Below, one piece after another: positions 22,668 through 36,270 of a DNA stretch of 64,000 nucleotides. Numbering within the stretch: the first letter of the stretch is position 1; each line of letters opens with the position of its first letter. The DNA lies in the NCBI GenBank assembly GCA_002189035.1, contig NEEC01000144.1, positions 1 through 64,000 on the forward strand. The letters are read 5' to 3'. This DNA is from Utricularia gibba (lineage: Eukaryota; Streptophyta; Magnoliopsida; Lamiales; Lentibulariaceae). Below the pieces are notes generated by a model. The model saw only the letters and a list, made by a program, of their open reading frames with translations, did no database searches and had not been told where the DNA came from. A program made the translations under genes and the position numbers.

Positions 22668-25600
22668 GTGATCCATTTATTAACGTTGGGTTTTCGGCAG
22701 CTGCCTACATGGTTTCTGAAGGAAAAGCTTGTCGTTTTTGGGTGGGTGCTTTGTTGGGAAGTTCGTCCGGACCCAAGGTTCGGTTCGACTCCTGAGCCCA
22801 ATGGGTCCTATTCGACGAAAATCGTGATGCATTTTTTGAAGTTAGGATGTCATGAGCACCCCAAATGGTTTTCTTGTCCACAAGCTTTATATTTGAGGAG
22901 GCGCTCTCGAGGGGCACTAGGATCGGGCCGGAGGTCAGGTCGGGCTCGGCCCATAGTCATTTGTAGCCCGGCAAAAAAAGTGATCCATTTATTAACGTTG
23001 GGTTTTCGGCAGCTGCCTACATGGTTTCTGAAGGAAAAGCTTGTCGTTTTTGGGTGGGTGCTTTGTTGGGAATTCATCCGGACCCAAGGTTCGGTTCGAC
23101 TCCTGAGCCCAATGGGGTCCTATTCGACGAAAATCGTGATGCATTTTTTGAAGTTAGGATGTCATGAGCACCCCAAATGGTTTTCTTGTCCACAAGCTTT
23201 ATATTTGAGGAGGCGCTCTCGAGGGGCACCAGGATCGGGCCGGAGGTCAGGTCGGCTCGGCCCATAGTCATTTGTAGCCCGGCAAAAAAAGTGATCCATT
23301 TATTAACGTTGGGTTTTCGGCACCTGCCTACATGGTTTCTGAAGGAAAAGCTTGTCGTTTTTGGGTGGGTGCTTTGTTGGGAAGTTCATCCGGACCCAAG
23401 GTTCGGTTCGACTCCTGAGCCAATCGGGTCCTATTCGACGAAAATCGTGATGCATTTTTGAAGTTAGGATGTCATGAGCACCCCAAATGGTTTTCTGTCC
23501 ACAAGCTTTATATTTGAGGAGGCGCTCTCGAGGGGCACTAGGATCGGGCCGGAGGTCGGGTCGGGCTCGGCCCATAGTCATTTGTAGCCCGGCAAAAAAG
23601 TGATCCATTTATTAACGTTGGGTTTTCGGCAGCTGCCTACATGGTTTCTGAAGGAAAAGCTTGTCGTTTTTGGTGGGTGCTTTGTTGGGAATTCGTCCGG
23701 ACCCAAGGTTCGGTTCGACTCCTGAGCCCAATGGGGTCCTATTCGACGAAAATCGTGATGCATTTTTTGAAGTTAGGATGTCATGAGCACCCCAAATGGT
23801 TTTCTTGTCCACAAGCTTTTATTTGAGGAGGCGCTCTCGAGGGGCACTAGGATCTGGCCGGAGGTCGGGTCGGCTCGGGCCCATAGTCATTTGTAGCCCG
23901 GCAAAAAAAGTGATCCATTTATTAACGTTGGGTTTTCGGCACCTGCCTACATTGTTTCTGAAGGAAAAGCTTGTCGTTTTTGGGTGGGTGCTTTCGTTGG
24001 GAATTCATCCGGACCCAAGGTTCGGTTCGACTCCTGAGCCCAAGGGTCCTATTCGACGAAAAATCGTGATGCATTTTTTGAAGTTAGGATGTCATGAGCA
24101 CCCCAAATGGTTTTCTTGTCCACAAGCTTTATATTTGAGGAGGCGCTCTCGAGGGGCACCAGGATCGGGCCGGAGGTCAGGTCGGGCTCGGCCCCATAGT
24201 CATTTGTAGCCCGGCAAAAAAGTGATCCATTTATTAACGTTGGGTTTTCGGCACCTGCCTACATGGTTTGTGAAGGAAAAGCTTGTCGTTTTTGGTGGGT
24301 GCTTTGTTGGAATTCGTCCGGACCCAAGGTTCGGTTCGACTCCTGAGCCCAATCGGGTCCTATTCGACGAAAATCGTGATGCATTTTTGAAGTTAGGATG
24401 TCATGAGCACCCCAAATGGTTTTCTGTCCACAAGCTTTATATTTGAGGAGGCGCTCTCGAGGGGCACTAGGATCGGGCCGGAAGGTCGGGCTCGGGCCCA
24501 TAGTCATTTGTAGCCCGGCAAAAAAAGTGATCCATTTATTAACGTTGGTTTTCGGCAGCTGCCTACATGTTTCTGAAGGAAAAGCTTGTCGTTTTTGGGG
24601 TGCTTTGTTGGGAATTCGTCCGGACCCAAGGTTCGGTTCGACTCTGAGCCCAATGGGGTCCTATTCGACGAAAATCGTGATGCATTTTTGAAGTTAGGAT
24701 GTCATGAGCACCCCAAATGGTTTTCTTGTCCACAAGCTTTATATTTGAGGAGGCGCTCTCGAGGGGCACTAGGATCGGGCCGGAGGTCGGTCGTCGGGCC
24801 CATAGTCATTTGTAGCCCGGCAAAAAAAGTGATCCATTTATTAACGTTGGGTTTTCGGCAGCTGCCTACATGGTTTCTGAAGGAAAAGCTTGTCGTTTTT
24901 GGGTGGGTGCTGTTGTTCGGAACTTCGTCCGGACCCAAGGTTCGGTTCGACTCCTGAGCCCAATCGGGTCCTATTCGACGAAAATCGTGATGCATTTTTT
25001 GAAGTTAGGATGTCATGAGCACCCCAAATGGTTTTCTTGTCCACAAGCTTTATATTTGAGGAGGCGCTCTCGAGGGGCACTAGGATCGGGCCGGAGGTCG
25101 GGTCGAACTCGGGCCCATAGTCATTTGTAGCCCGGCAAAAAAGTGATCCATTTATTAACGTTGGGTTTTCGGCACCTGCCTACATTGTTTCTGAAGGAAA
25201 AGCTTGTCGTTTTTGGGTGGGTGCTTTCGTTGGGAAGTTCATCCGGACCCAAGGTTCTGTTCGACTCCTGAGCCCAATGGGGTCCTATTCGACGAAAATC
25301 GTGATGCATTTTTTGAAGTTAGGATGTCATGAGCACCCCAAATGGTTTTCTTGTCCACAAGCTTTATATTTGAGGAGGCGCTCTCGAGGGGCACCAGGAT
25401 CTGGCCGGAGGTCAGGTCGGGCTCGGCCCATAGTCATTTGTAGCCCGGCAAAAAATGTGATCCATTTATTAACGTTGGGTTTTCGGCACTGCCTACATGG
25501 TTTCTGAAGGAAAAGCTTGTCGTTTTTGGGTGGGTGCTTTGTTGGGAAATTCGTCCGGACCCAAGGTTCGGTTCGACTCCTGAGCCCAATCGGGTCCTAT

Positions 25601-28600
25601 TCGACGAAAATCGTGATGCATTTTTGAAGTTAGGATGTCATGAGCACCCCAAATGGTTTTTCTCCACAAGCTTTATATTTGAGGAGGCGCTCTCGAGGGG
25701 CACCAGGATCGGGCCGGAGGTCAGGTCGGGCTCGGCCCCATAGTCATTTGTAGCCCGGCAAAAAAATGTGATCCATTTATTAACGTTGGGTTTTCGGCAG
25801 CTGCCTACATGGTTTCTGAAGGAAAAGCTTGTCGTTTTTGGGTGGGTGCTTTTGGAATTCATCCGGACCCAAGGTTCGGTTCGACTCCTGAGCCCAATCG
25901 GGTCCTATTCGACGAAAATCGTGATGCATTTTTGAAGTTAGGATGTCATGAGCACCCCAAATGGTTTTCTCATCCACAAGCTTTATATTTGAGGAGGCGC
26001 TCTCGAGGGGCACCAGGATCGGGCCGGAGGTCGGGTCGGGCTCGGGCCCATAGTCATTTGTAGCCCGGCAAAAAAAGTGATCCATTTATTAACGTTGGGT
26101 TTTCGGCAGCTGCCTACATGGTTTCTGAAGGAAAAGCTTGTCGTTTTTGGGTGGGTGCTTTGTTGGGAACTTCGTCCGGACCCAAGGTTCGGTTCGACTC
26201 CTGAGCCCAATGGGGTCCTATTCGACGAAAATCGTGATGCATTTTTGAAGTTAGGATGTCATGAGCACCCCAAATGGTTTTCTTGTCCACAAGCTTTATA
26301 TTTGAGGAGGCGCTCTCGAGGGGCACTAGGATCTGGCCGGAGGTCGGTCGAACTCGGGCCCATAGTCATTTGTAGCCCGGCAAAAAAAGTGATCCATTTA
26401 TTAACGTTGGGTTTTCGGCAGCTGCCTACATGGTTTCTGAAGGAAAAGCTTGTCGTTTTTGGGTGGGTGCTTTGTTGGAAGTTCATCCGGACCCAAGGTT
26501 CTGTTCGACTCCTGAGCCCAATCGGGTCCTATTCGACGAAAATCGTGATGCATTTTGAAGTTAGGATGTCATGAGCACCCCAAATGGTTTTCTGTCCACA
26601 AGCTTTATATTTGAGGAGGCGCTCTCGAGGGCACCAGGATCGGGCCGGAGGTCGGGTCGGGCTCGGCCCATAGTCATTTGTAGCCCGGCAAAAAAAGTGA
26701 TCCATTTATTAACGTTGGGTTTTCGGCAGCTGCCTACATGGTTTCTGAAGGAAAAGCTTGTCGTTTTTGGGTGGGTGCTTGTTGGGAACTTCGTCCGGAC
26801 CCAAGGTTCGGTTCGACTCCTGAGCCCAATCGGGTCCTATTCGACGAAAATCGTGATGCATTTTTTGAAGTTAGGATGTCATGAGCACCCCAAATGGTTT
26901 TCTTGTCCACAAGCTTTATATTTGAGGAGGCGCTCTCGAGGGGCACTAGGATCTGGCCGGAGGTCGGGTCGAACTCGGGCCCATAGTCATTTGTAGCCCG
27001 GCAAAAAAAGTGATCCATTTATTAACGTTGGGTTTTCGGCACCTGCCTACATTGTTTCTGAAGGAAAAGCTTGTCGTTTTTGGGTGGGTGCTTGTTGGGA
27101 AGTTCATCCGGACCCAAGGTTCTGTTCGACTCCTGAGCCCAATGGGGTCCTATTCGACGAAAATCGTGATGCATTTTTTTGAAGTTAGGATGTCATGAGC
27201 ACCCCAAATGGTTTTCTTGTCCACAAGCTTTATATTTGAGGAGGCGCTCTCGAGGGGCACCAGGATCGGGCCGGAGGTCAGGTCGGCTCGGCCCATAGTC
27301 ATTTGTAGCCGGCAAAAAATGTGATCCATTTATTAACGTTGGGTTTTCGGCACTGCCTACATGGTTTCTGAAGGAAAAGCTTGTCGTTTTTGGTGGGTGC
27401 TTTGTTCGGAAATTCGTCCGGACCCAAGGTTCGGTTCGACTCCTGAGCCCAATCGGGTCCTATTCGACGAAAATCGTGATGCATTTTTTGAAGTTAGGAT
27501 GTCATGAGCACCCCAAATGGTTTTCTCCACAAGCTTTATATTTGAGGAGGCGCTCTCGAGGGGCACTAGGATCGGGCCGGAGGTCAGGTCGCTCGGGCCC
27601 ATAGTCATTTGTAGCCCGGCAAAAAAAGTGATCCATTTATTAACGTTGGGTTTTCGGCAGCTGCCTACATGGTTTCTGAAGGAAAAGCTTGTCGTTTTTG
27701 GTGGGTGCTTTTGTTCGGAACTTCGTCCGGACCCAAGGTTCGGTTCGACTCCTGAGCCCAATCGGGTCCTATTCGACGAAAATCGTGATGCATTTTTTGA
27801 AGTTAGGATGTCATGAGCACCCCAAATGGTTTTCTCAACCACATGCTTTTTATTTGAGAGGCGCTCTCGAGGGGCACTAGGATCGGGCCGGAGGTCGGTC
27901 GAACTCGGCCCATAGTCATTTGTAGCCCGGCAAAAAAAGTGATCCATTTATTAACGTTGGGTTTTCGGCAGCTGCCTACATGGTTTCTGAAGGAAAAGCT
28001 TGTCGTTTTTGGTGGGTGCTTTGTTGGAACTTCGTCCGGACCAAGGTTCGGTTCGACTCCTGAGCCCAATCGGGTCCTATTCGACGAAAATCGTGATGCA
28101 TTTTTTGAAGTTAGGATGTCATGAGCACCCCAAATGGTTTTCTCAACCACAGCTTTATATTTGAGGAGGCGCTCTCGAGGGGCACTAGGATCGGGCCGGA
28201 GGTCAGTCGCTCGGCCATAGTCATTTGTAGCCCGGCAAAAAAGTGATCCATTTATTAACGTTGGGTTTTCGGCAGCTGCCTACATGGTTTCTGAAGGAAA
28301 AGCTTGTCGTTTTTGGGTGGGTGCTGTTGTTCGGAAATTCGTCCGGACCCAAGGTTCGGTTCGACTCCTGAGCCCAATCGGGTCCTATTCGACGAAAATC
28401 GTGATGCATTTTTGAAGTTAGGATGTCATGAGCACCCCAAATGGTTTTCTCATCCACAAGCTTTATATTTGAGGAGGCGCTCTCGAGGGGCACCAGGATC
28501 GGGCCGGAGGTCGGGTCGGCTCGGGCCCATAGTCATTTGTAGCCCGGCAAAAAAAGTGATCCATTTATTAACGTTGGGTTTTCGGCAGCTGCCTACATGG

Positions 28601-28865
28601 TTTCTGAAGGAAAAGCTTGTCGTTTTTGGGTGGGTGCTTTTGTTGGGAACTTCGTCCGGACCCAAGGTTCGGTTCGACTCCTGAGCCCAATGGGGTCCTA
28701 TTCGACGAAAATCGTGATGCATTTTTGAAGTTAGGATGTCATGAGCACCCCAAATGGTTTCTTGTCCACAAGCTTTATATTTGAGGAGGCGCTCTCGAGG
28801 GCACTAGGATCGGCCGGAGGTCGGTCGAACTCGGGCCCATAGTCATTTGTAGCCCGGCAAAAAAA

Positions 28866-29151
28866 GTGATCCATTTATTAACGTTGGGTTTTCGGCAGCT
28901 GCCTACATGGTTTCTGAAGGAAAAGCTTGTCGTTTTTGGGTGGTGCTTTTCATTGGGAACTTCGTTCGGACCAATCCGGTCCTATTCGACGAAAATCGTG
29001 ATGCATTTTTTGAAGTTAGGATGTCATGAGCACCCCAAATGGTTTTCTCATCCACAAGCTTTATATTTGAGGAGGCGCTCTCGAGGGCACCAGGATCGGG
29101 CCGGAGGTCAGGTCGGGCTCGGCCCATAGTCATTTGTAGCCCGGCAAAAAA
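28866..29151 (+). repeat. 25-bp-deletion monomer (4 of 9)
   Basis: Junction TTCGTTCGGACCAATCCGG with the TTCATTGGG centre before it and CTCATCCACAAGC after it. This combination recurs at 39019 and, with small changes, at 30399, 54137 and 63432, so these copies share one ancestor. Confidence 0.85.
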
Positions 29152-30398
29152 GTGATCCATTTATTAACGTTGGGTTTTCGGCAGCTGCCTACATGGTTTC
29201 TGAAGGAAAAGCTTGTCGTTTTTGGGTGGGTGCTTTGTTGGGAACTTCGTCCGGACCCAAGGTTCGGTTCGACTCCTGAGCCCAATCGGGTCCTATTCGA
29301 CGAAAATCGTGATGCATTTTTTGAAGTTAGGATGTCATGAGCACCCCAAATGGTTTTCTCAACCACATGCTTTTTATTTGAGGAGGCGCTCTCGAGGGGC
29401 ACTAGGATCTGGCCGGAGGTCGGGTCGAACTCGGGCCCATAGTCATTTGTAGCCCGGCAAAAAAAGTGATCCATTTATTAACGTTGGTTTTCGGCAGCTG
29501 CCTACATGGTTTCTGAAGGAAAAGCTTGTCGTTTTTGGGTGGGTGCTGTTGTTCGGAACTTCGTCCGGACCCAAGGTTCGGTTCGACTCCTGAGCCCAAT
29601 CGGGTCCTATTCGACGAAAATCGTGATGCATTTTTTGAAGTTAGGATGTCATGAGCACCCCAAATGGTTTTCTCAACCACAAGCTTTTTATTTGAGGAGG
29701 CGCTCTCGAGGGCACTAGGATCTGGCCGGAGGTCGGGTCGAACTCGGGCCATAGTCATTTGTAGCCCGGCAAAAAAAGTGATCCATTTATTAACGTTGGG
29801 TTTTCGGCAGCTGCCTACATGGTTTCTGAAGGAAAAGCTTGTCGTTTTTGGTGGGTGCTGTTGTTCGGAAATTCGTCCGGACCCAAGGTTCGGTTCGACT
29901 CCTGAGCCCAATCGGGTCCTATTCGACGAAAATCGTGATGCATTTTTGAAGTTAGGATGTCATGAGCACCCCAAATGGTTTTCTGTCCACAAGCTTTATA
30001 TTTGAGGAGGCGCTCTCGAGGGGCACCAGGATCGGGCCGGAGGTCAGGTCGGGCTCGGGCCCATAGTCATTTGTAGCCCGGCAAAAAAAGTGATCCATTT
30101 ATTAACGTTGGGTTTTCGGCAGCTGCCTACATGGTTTCTGAAGGAAAAGCTTGTCGTTTTTGGGAGGGTGCTTTTGTTGGGAATTCGTCCGGACCCAAGG
30201 TTCGGTTCGACTCCTGAGCCCAATGGGGTCCTATTCGACGAAAATCGTGATGCATTTTTTGAAGTTAGGATGTCATGGACCCCAAATGGTTTTCTTGTCA
30301 CAAGCTTTATATTTGAGGAGGCGCTCTCGAGGGGCACTAGGATCGGCCGGAGGTCGGGTCGAACTCGGCCCATAGTCATTTGTAGCCCGGCAAAAAAA

Positions 30399-30679
30399 GT
30401 GATCCATTTATTAACGTTGGGTTTTCGGCAGCTGCCTACATGGTTTCTGAAGGAAAAGCTTGTCGTTTTTGGTTGGGTGCTTTCGGAACTTCGTTCGGAC
30501 CAATCCGGTCCTATTCGACGAAAATCGTGATGCATTTTTGAAGTTAGGATGTCATGAGCACCCCAAATGGTTTTCTCATCCACAAGCTTTATATTTGAGG
30601 AGGCGCTCTCGAGGGGCACTAGGATCGGGCCGGAGGTCAGGTCGGGCTCGGCCCATAGTCATTTGTAGCCCGGCAAAAA
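30399..30679 (+). repeat. 25-bp-deletion monomer (5 of 9)
   Basis: Junction TTCGTTCGGACCAATCCGG; the preceding centre is shortened to GGTTGGGTGCTTTCGG. It is followed by CTCATCCACAAGC. Only four monomers separate it from the copy at 28866. Confidence 0.85.
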
Positions 30680-33600
30680 GTGATCCATTTTTACGTTGGG
30701 TTTTCGGCAGCTGCCTACATGGTTTCTGAAGGAAAAGCTTGTCGTTTTTGGGTGGGTGCTGTTGTTCGGAACTTCGTCCGACCCAAGGTTCGGTTCGACT
30801 CCTGAGCCCAATCGGGTCCTATTCGACGAAAATCGTGATGCATTTTTTGAAGTTAGGATGTCATGAGCACCCCAAATGGTTTTCTGTCCACAAGCTTTAT
30901 ATTTGAGGAGGCGCTCTCGAGGGGCACTAGGATCTGGCCGGAGGTCGGGTCGAACTCGGGCCCATAGTCATTTGTAGCCCGGCAAAAAAAGTGATCCATT
31001 TATTAACGTTGGGTTTTCGGCACCTGCCTACATGGTTTCTGAAGAAAAGCTTGTCGTTTTTGGGTGGGTGCTTTCGTTGGGAATTCATCCGGACCCAAGG
31101 TTCTGTTCGACTCCTGAGCCCAATGGGGTCCTATTCGACGAAAATCGTGATGCATTTTTTGAAGTTAGGATGTCATGAGCACCCCAAATGGTTTTCTTGT
31201 CCACAAGCTTTATATTTGAGGAGGCGCTCTCGAGGGGCACAGGATCGGGCCGGAGGTCGGTCGGGCTCGGGCCCATAGTCATTTGTAGCCCGGCAAAAAA
31301 AAGTGATCCATTTATTAACGTTGGGTTTTCGGCACCTGCCTACATGGTTTCTGAAGGAAAAGCTTGTCGTTTTTGGGTGGGTGCTTTGTTGGGAATTCGT
31401 CCGGACCCAAGGTTCGGTTCGACTCCTGAGCCCAATGGGGTCCTATTCGACGAAAATCGTGATGCATTTTTTGAAGTTAGGATGTCATGAGCACCCCAAA
31501 TGGTTTTCTTGTCCACAAGCTTTATTTTGAGGAGGCGCTCTCGAGGGGCACTAGGATCTGGCCGGAGGTCGGGTCGCTCGGCCCCATAGTCATTTGTAGC
31601 CCGGCAAAAAAAGTGATCCATTTATTAACGTTGGGTTTTCGGCAGCTGCCTACATGGTTTCTGAAGGAAAAGCTTGTCGTTTTTGGGTGGGTGCTTTGTT
31701 GGGAATTCGTCCGGACCCAAGGTTCGGTTCGACTCCTGAGCCCAATGGGGTCCTATTCGACGAAAATCGTGATGCATTTTTGAAGTTAGGATGTCATGAG
31801 CACCCCAAATGGTTTTCTTGTCCACAAGCTTTATATTTGAGGAGGCGCTCTCGAGGGGCACCAGGATCGGGCCGGAGGTCAGGTCGGGCTCGGCCCATAG
31901 TCATTTGTAGCCGGCAAAAAAAGTGATCCATTTATTAACGTTGGGTTTTCGGCACTGCCTACATGGTTTCTGAAGGAAAAGCTTGTCGTTTTTGGGTGGG
32001 TGCTGTTGTTCGGAACTTCGTCCGGACCCAAGGTTCGGTTTCGACTCCTGAGCCCAATCGGGTCCTATTCGACGAAAATCGTGATGCATTTTTTGAAGTT
32101 AGGATGTCATGAGCACCCCAAATGGTTTTCTCAACCACAGCTTTTTATTTGAGGAGGCGCTCTCGAGGGGCACTAGGATCGGGCCGGAGGTCGGGTCGCT
32201 CGGGCCCATAGTCATTTGTAGCCCGGCAAAAAAAGTGATCCATTTATTAACGTTGGGTTTTCGGCAGCTGCCTACATGGTTTCTGAAGGAAAAGCTTGTC
32301 GTTTTTGGGTGGGTGCTTGTTCGGAACTTCGTCCGGACCCAAGGTTCGGTTCGACTCCTGAGCCCAATCGGGTCCTATTCGACGAAAATCGTGATGCATT
32401 TTTTGAAGTTAGGATGTCATGAGCACCCCAAATGGTTTTCTCAACCACAGCTTTTTATTTGAGGAGGCGCTCTCGAGGGGCACTAGGATCTGGCCGGAGG
32501 TCAGGTCGCTCGGGCCCATAGTCATTTGTAGCCCGGCAAAAAAAGTGATCCATTTATTAACGTTGGGTTTTCGGCAGCTGCCTACATGGTTTCTGAAGGA
32601 AAAGCTTGTCGTTTTTTGGTGGGTGCTGTTGTTCGGAAAATTCGTCCGGACCCAAGGTTCGGTTCGACTCCTGAGCCCAATCGGGTCCTATTCGACGAAA
32701 ATCGTGATGCATTTTTGAAGTTAGGATGTCATGAGCACCCCAAATGGTTTTCTGTCCACAAGCTTTATATTTGAGGAGGCGCTCTCGAGGGGCACCAGGA
32801 TCGGGCCGGAGGTCGGGTCGGGCTCGGGCCCATAGTCATTTGTAGCCCGGCAAAAAAAGTGATCCATTTATTAACGTTGGGTTTTCGGCAGCTGCCTACA
32901 TTGTTTCTGAAGGAAAAGCTTGTCGTTTTTGGGTGGGTGCTTCGTTGGGAACTTCGTCCGGACCCAAGGTTCGGTTCGACTCCTGAGCCAATGGGTCCTA
33001 TTCGACGAAAATCGTGATGCATTTTTGAAGTTAGGATGTCATGAGCACCCCAAATGGTTTTCTGTCCACAAGCTTTATATTTGAGGAGGCGCTCTCGAGG
33101 GGCACAGGATCGGGCGGAGGTCAGGTCGGCTCGGCCCATAGTCATTTGTAGCCCGGCAAAAAAAGTGATCCATTTATTAACGTTGGGTTTTCGGCAGCTG
33201 CCTACATGGTTTCTGAAGGAAAAGCTTGTCGTTTTTGGGTGGGTGCTTTTGTTGGGAACTTCGTCCGGACCAAGGTTCGGTTCGACTCCTGAGCCCAATG
33301 GGGTCCTATTCGACGAAAATCGTGATGCATTTTTTGAAGTTAGGATGTCATGAGCACCCCAAATGGTTTTCTTGTCCACAAGCTTTTATTTGAGGAGCGC
33401 TCTCGAGGGGCACCAGGATCGGGCCGGAGGTCAGGTCGGCTCGGGCCCATAGTCATTTGTAGCCCGGCAAAAAAAGTGATCCATTTTTAACGTTGGGTTT
33501 TCGGCAGCTGCCTACATGGTTTCTGAAGGAAAAGCTTGTCGTTTTTGGGTGGGTGCTTTGTTGGGAACTTCGTCCGGACCCAAGGTTCGGTTCGACTCCT

Positions 33601-34364
33601 GAGCCCAATGGGGTCCTATTCGACGAAAATCGTGATGCATTTTTTGAAGTTAGGATGTCATGAGCACCCCAAATGGTTTTCTTGTCCACAAGCTTTATAT
33701 TTGAGGAGGCGCTCTCGAGGGGCACTAGGATCTGGCCGGAGGTCGGGTCGAACTCGGGCCCATAGTCATTTGTAGCCCGGCAAAAAAAGTGATCCATTTA
33801 TTAACGTTGGGTTTTCGGCACCTGCCTACATGTTTCTGAAGGAAAAGCTTGTCGTTTTTGGGTGGGTGCTTTCGTTGGGAAGTTCATCCGGACCCAAGGT
33901 TCTGTTCGACTCCTGAGCCCAATGGGGTCCTATTCGACGAAAATCGTGATGCATTTTTTGAAGTTAGGATGTCATGAGCACCCCAAATGGTTTTCTTGTC
34001 CACAAGCTTTATATTTGGAGGCGCTCTCGAGGGGCACTAGGATCTGGCCGGGAGGTCGGGTCGAACTCGGCCCATAGTCATTTGTAGCCCGGCAAAAAAA
34101 AAGTGATCCATTTATTAACGTTGGGTTTTCGGCACCTGCCTACATGTTTCTGAAGGAAAAGCTTGTCGTTTTTGGGTGGGTGCTTTCGTTGGGAAGTTCA
34201 TCCGGACCCAAGGTTCTGTTCGACTCCTGAGCCCAATGGGGTCCTATTCGACGAAAATCGTGATGCATTTTTTGAAGTTAGGATGTCATGAGCACCCCAA
34301 ATGGTTTTCTTGTCCACAAGCTTTATATTTGAGGAGGCGCTCTCGAGGGGCACCAGGATCGGGC

Positions 34365-34384
34365 CGGAGGGGTTTCGGCCCATA
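34365..34384 (+). repeat. Private rearrangement of the third variable window
   Basis: GCCGGAGGGGTTTCGGCCCATAG stands where neighbours have GCCGGAGGTCAGGTCGGGCTCGGCCCATAG. A similar but shorter loss, GGAGGGGTCGGCTCGG, is at about 37130. Confidence 0.7.
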
Positions 34385-36270
34385 GTCATTTGTAGCCCGG
34401 CAAAAAATGTGATCCATTTATTAACGTTGGGTTTTCGGCAGCTGCCTACATGGTTTCTGAAGGAAAAGCTTGTCGTTTTTGGGTGGGTGCTTTGTTGGGA
34501 ACTTCGTCCGGACCCAAGGTTCGGTTCGACTCCTGAGCCCAATCGGGTCCTATTCGACGAAAATCGTGATGCATTTTTTGAAGTTAGGATGTCATGAGCA
34601 CCCCAAATGGTTTTCTGTCCACAAGCTTTATATTTGAGGAGGCGCTCTCGAGGGGCACCAGGATCGGGCCGGAGGTCAGGTCGGGCTCGGCCCCATAGTC
34701 ATTTGTAGCCGGCAAAAAATGTGATCCATTTATTAACGTTGGGTTTTCGGCAGCTGCCTACATGGTTTCTGAAGGAAAAGCTTGTCGTTTTTGGGGTGCT
34801 GTTGTTCGGAACTTCGTCCGGACCCAAGGTTCGGTTCGACTCCTGAGCCCAATCGGGTCCTATTCGACGAAAATCGTGATGCATTTTTGAAGTTAGGATG
34901 TCATGAGCACCCCAAATGGTTTTCTCCCACAGCTTTTTATTTGAGGAGGCGCTCTCGAGGGCACTAGGATCGGCCGGAGGTCGGGTCGAACTCGGGCCCA
35001 TAGTCATTTGTAGCCCGGCAAAAAAAGTGATCCATTTATTAACGTTGGGTTTTCGGCAGCTGCCTACATGGTTTCTGAAGGAAAAGCTTGTCGTTTTTGG
35101 GTGGGTGCTGTTGTTCGGAACTTCGTCCGGACCCAAGGTTCGGTTCGACTCCTGAGCCCAATCGGGTCCTATTCGACGAAAATCGTGATGCATTTTTTGA
35201 AGTTAGGATGTCATGAGCACCCCAAATGGTTTTCTCACCACAAGCTTTATATTTGAGGAGGCGCTCTCGAGGGGCACTAGGATCGGGCCGGAGGTCGGTC
35301 GAACTCGGGCCCATAGTCATTTGTAGCCCGGCAAAAAAGTGATCCATTTATTAACGTTGGGTTTTCGGCAGCTGCCTACATGGTTTCTGAAGGAAAAGCT
35401 TGTCGTTTTTTGGTGGGTGCTTGTTCGGAAATTCGTCCGGACCCAAGGTTCGGTTCGACTCCTGAGCCCAATCGGGTCCTATTCGACGAAAATCGTGATG
35501 CATTTTTTGAAGTTAGGATGTCATGAGCACCCCAAATGGTTTTCTGTCCACAAGCTTTATATTTTGAGGAGGCGCTCTCGAGGGGCACCAGGATCGGGCC
35601 GGAGGTCGGGTCGGCTCGGGCCCATAGTCATTTGTAGCCCGGCAAAAAAGTGATCCATTTATTAACGTTGGGTTTTCGGCAGCTGCCTACATGGTTTCTG
35701 AAGGAAAAGCTTGTCGTTTTTGGGTGGGTGCTTCGTTGGGAACTTCGTCCGGACCCAAGGTTCGGTTCGACTCCTGAGCCAATCGGGTCCTATTCGACGA
35801 AAATCGTGATGCATTTTTGAAGTTAGGATGTCATGAGCACCCCAAATGGTTTTCTCATCCACAAGCTTTATATTTGAGGAGGCGCTCTCGAGGGCACAGG
35901 ATCGGGCCGGAGGTCAGGTCGGGGGCCCATAGTCATTTGTAGCCCGGCAAAAAAAGTGATCCATTTATTAACGTTGGGTTTTCGGCAGCTGCCTACATGG
36001 TTTCTGAAGGAAAAGCTTGTCGTTTTTGGGTGGGTGCTTTTGTTGGGAACTTCGTCCGGACCCAAGGTTCGGTTCGACTCCTGAGCCCAATGGGGTCCTA
36101 TTCGACGAAAATCGTGATGCATTTTTTGAAGTTAGGATGTCATGGCACCCCAAATGGTTTTCTTGTCCACAAGCTTTATATTTGAGGAGGCGCTCTCGAG
36201 GGGCACTAGGATCTGGCCGGAGGTCGGGTCGAACTCGGGCCCATAGTCATTTGTAGCCCGGCAAAAAAAA

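Larger units (their letters stand above)
15555..27321 (+). repeat. Satellite block 2: AATGTGATCC-variant-rich, homogenised zone (38 monomers)
   Basis: Monomer starts (within about 4 bases): 15555, 15867, 16177, 16491, 16803, 17113, 17423, 17737, 18052, 18363, 18661, 18972, 19279, 19590, 19902, 20208, 20504, 20815, 21125, 21427, 21738, 22049, 22356, 22668, 22980, 23290, 23599, 23910, 24222, 24526, 24829, 25142, 25457, 25768, 26077, 26387, 26697, 27010. Most copies have the CTTGTCCACAAGC window and end CAGGTCGGGCTCGGCCC. Twelve of the 21 AATGTGATCC monomers of the whole window lie here. No 25-bp-deletion monomer occurs in this block. The copies at 22356-23290 are nearly identical to each other, which suggests recent local amplification. 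Confidence 0.85.

Noticed and set aside
22356-23267. 303-codon plus-strand ORF, and hundreds of other ORFs of 60-250 codons on both strands
   Set aside because: All lie inside satellite monomers, repeat the same few frames, and are broken by frame-shifting indels in most copies. Frames on both strands are open at once, and no known domain, signal peptide or coding bias is visible. They are chance frames of a 104-codon period.
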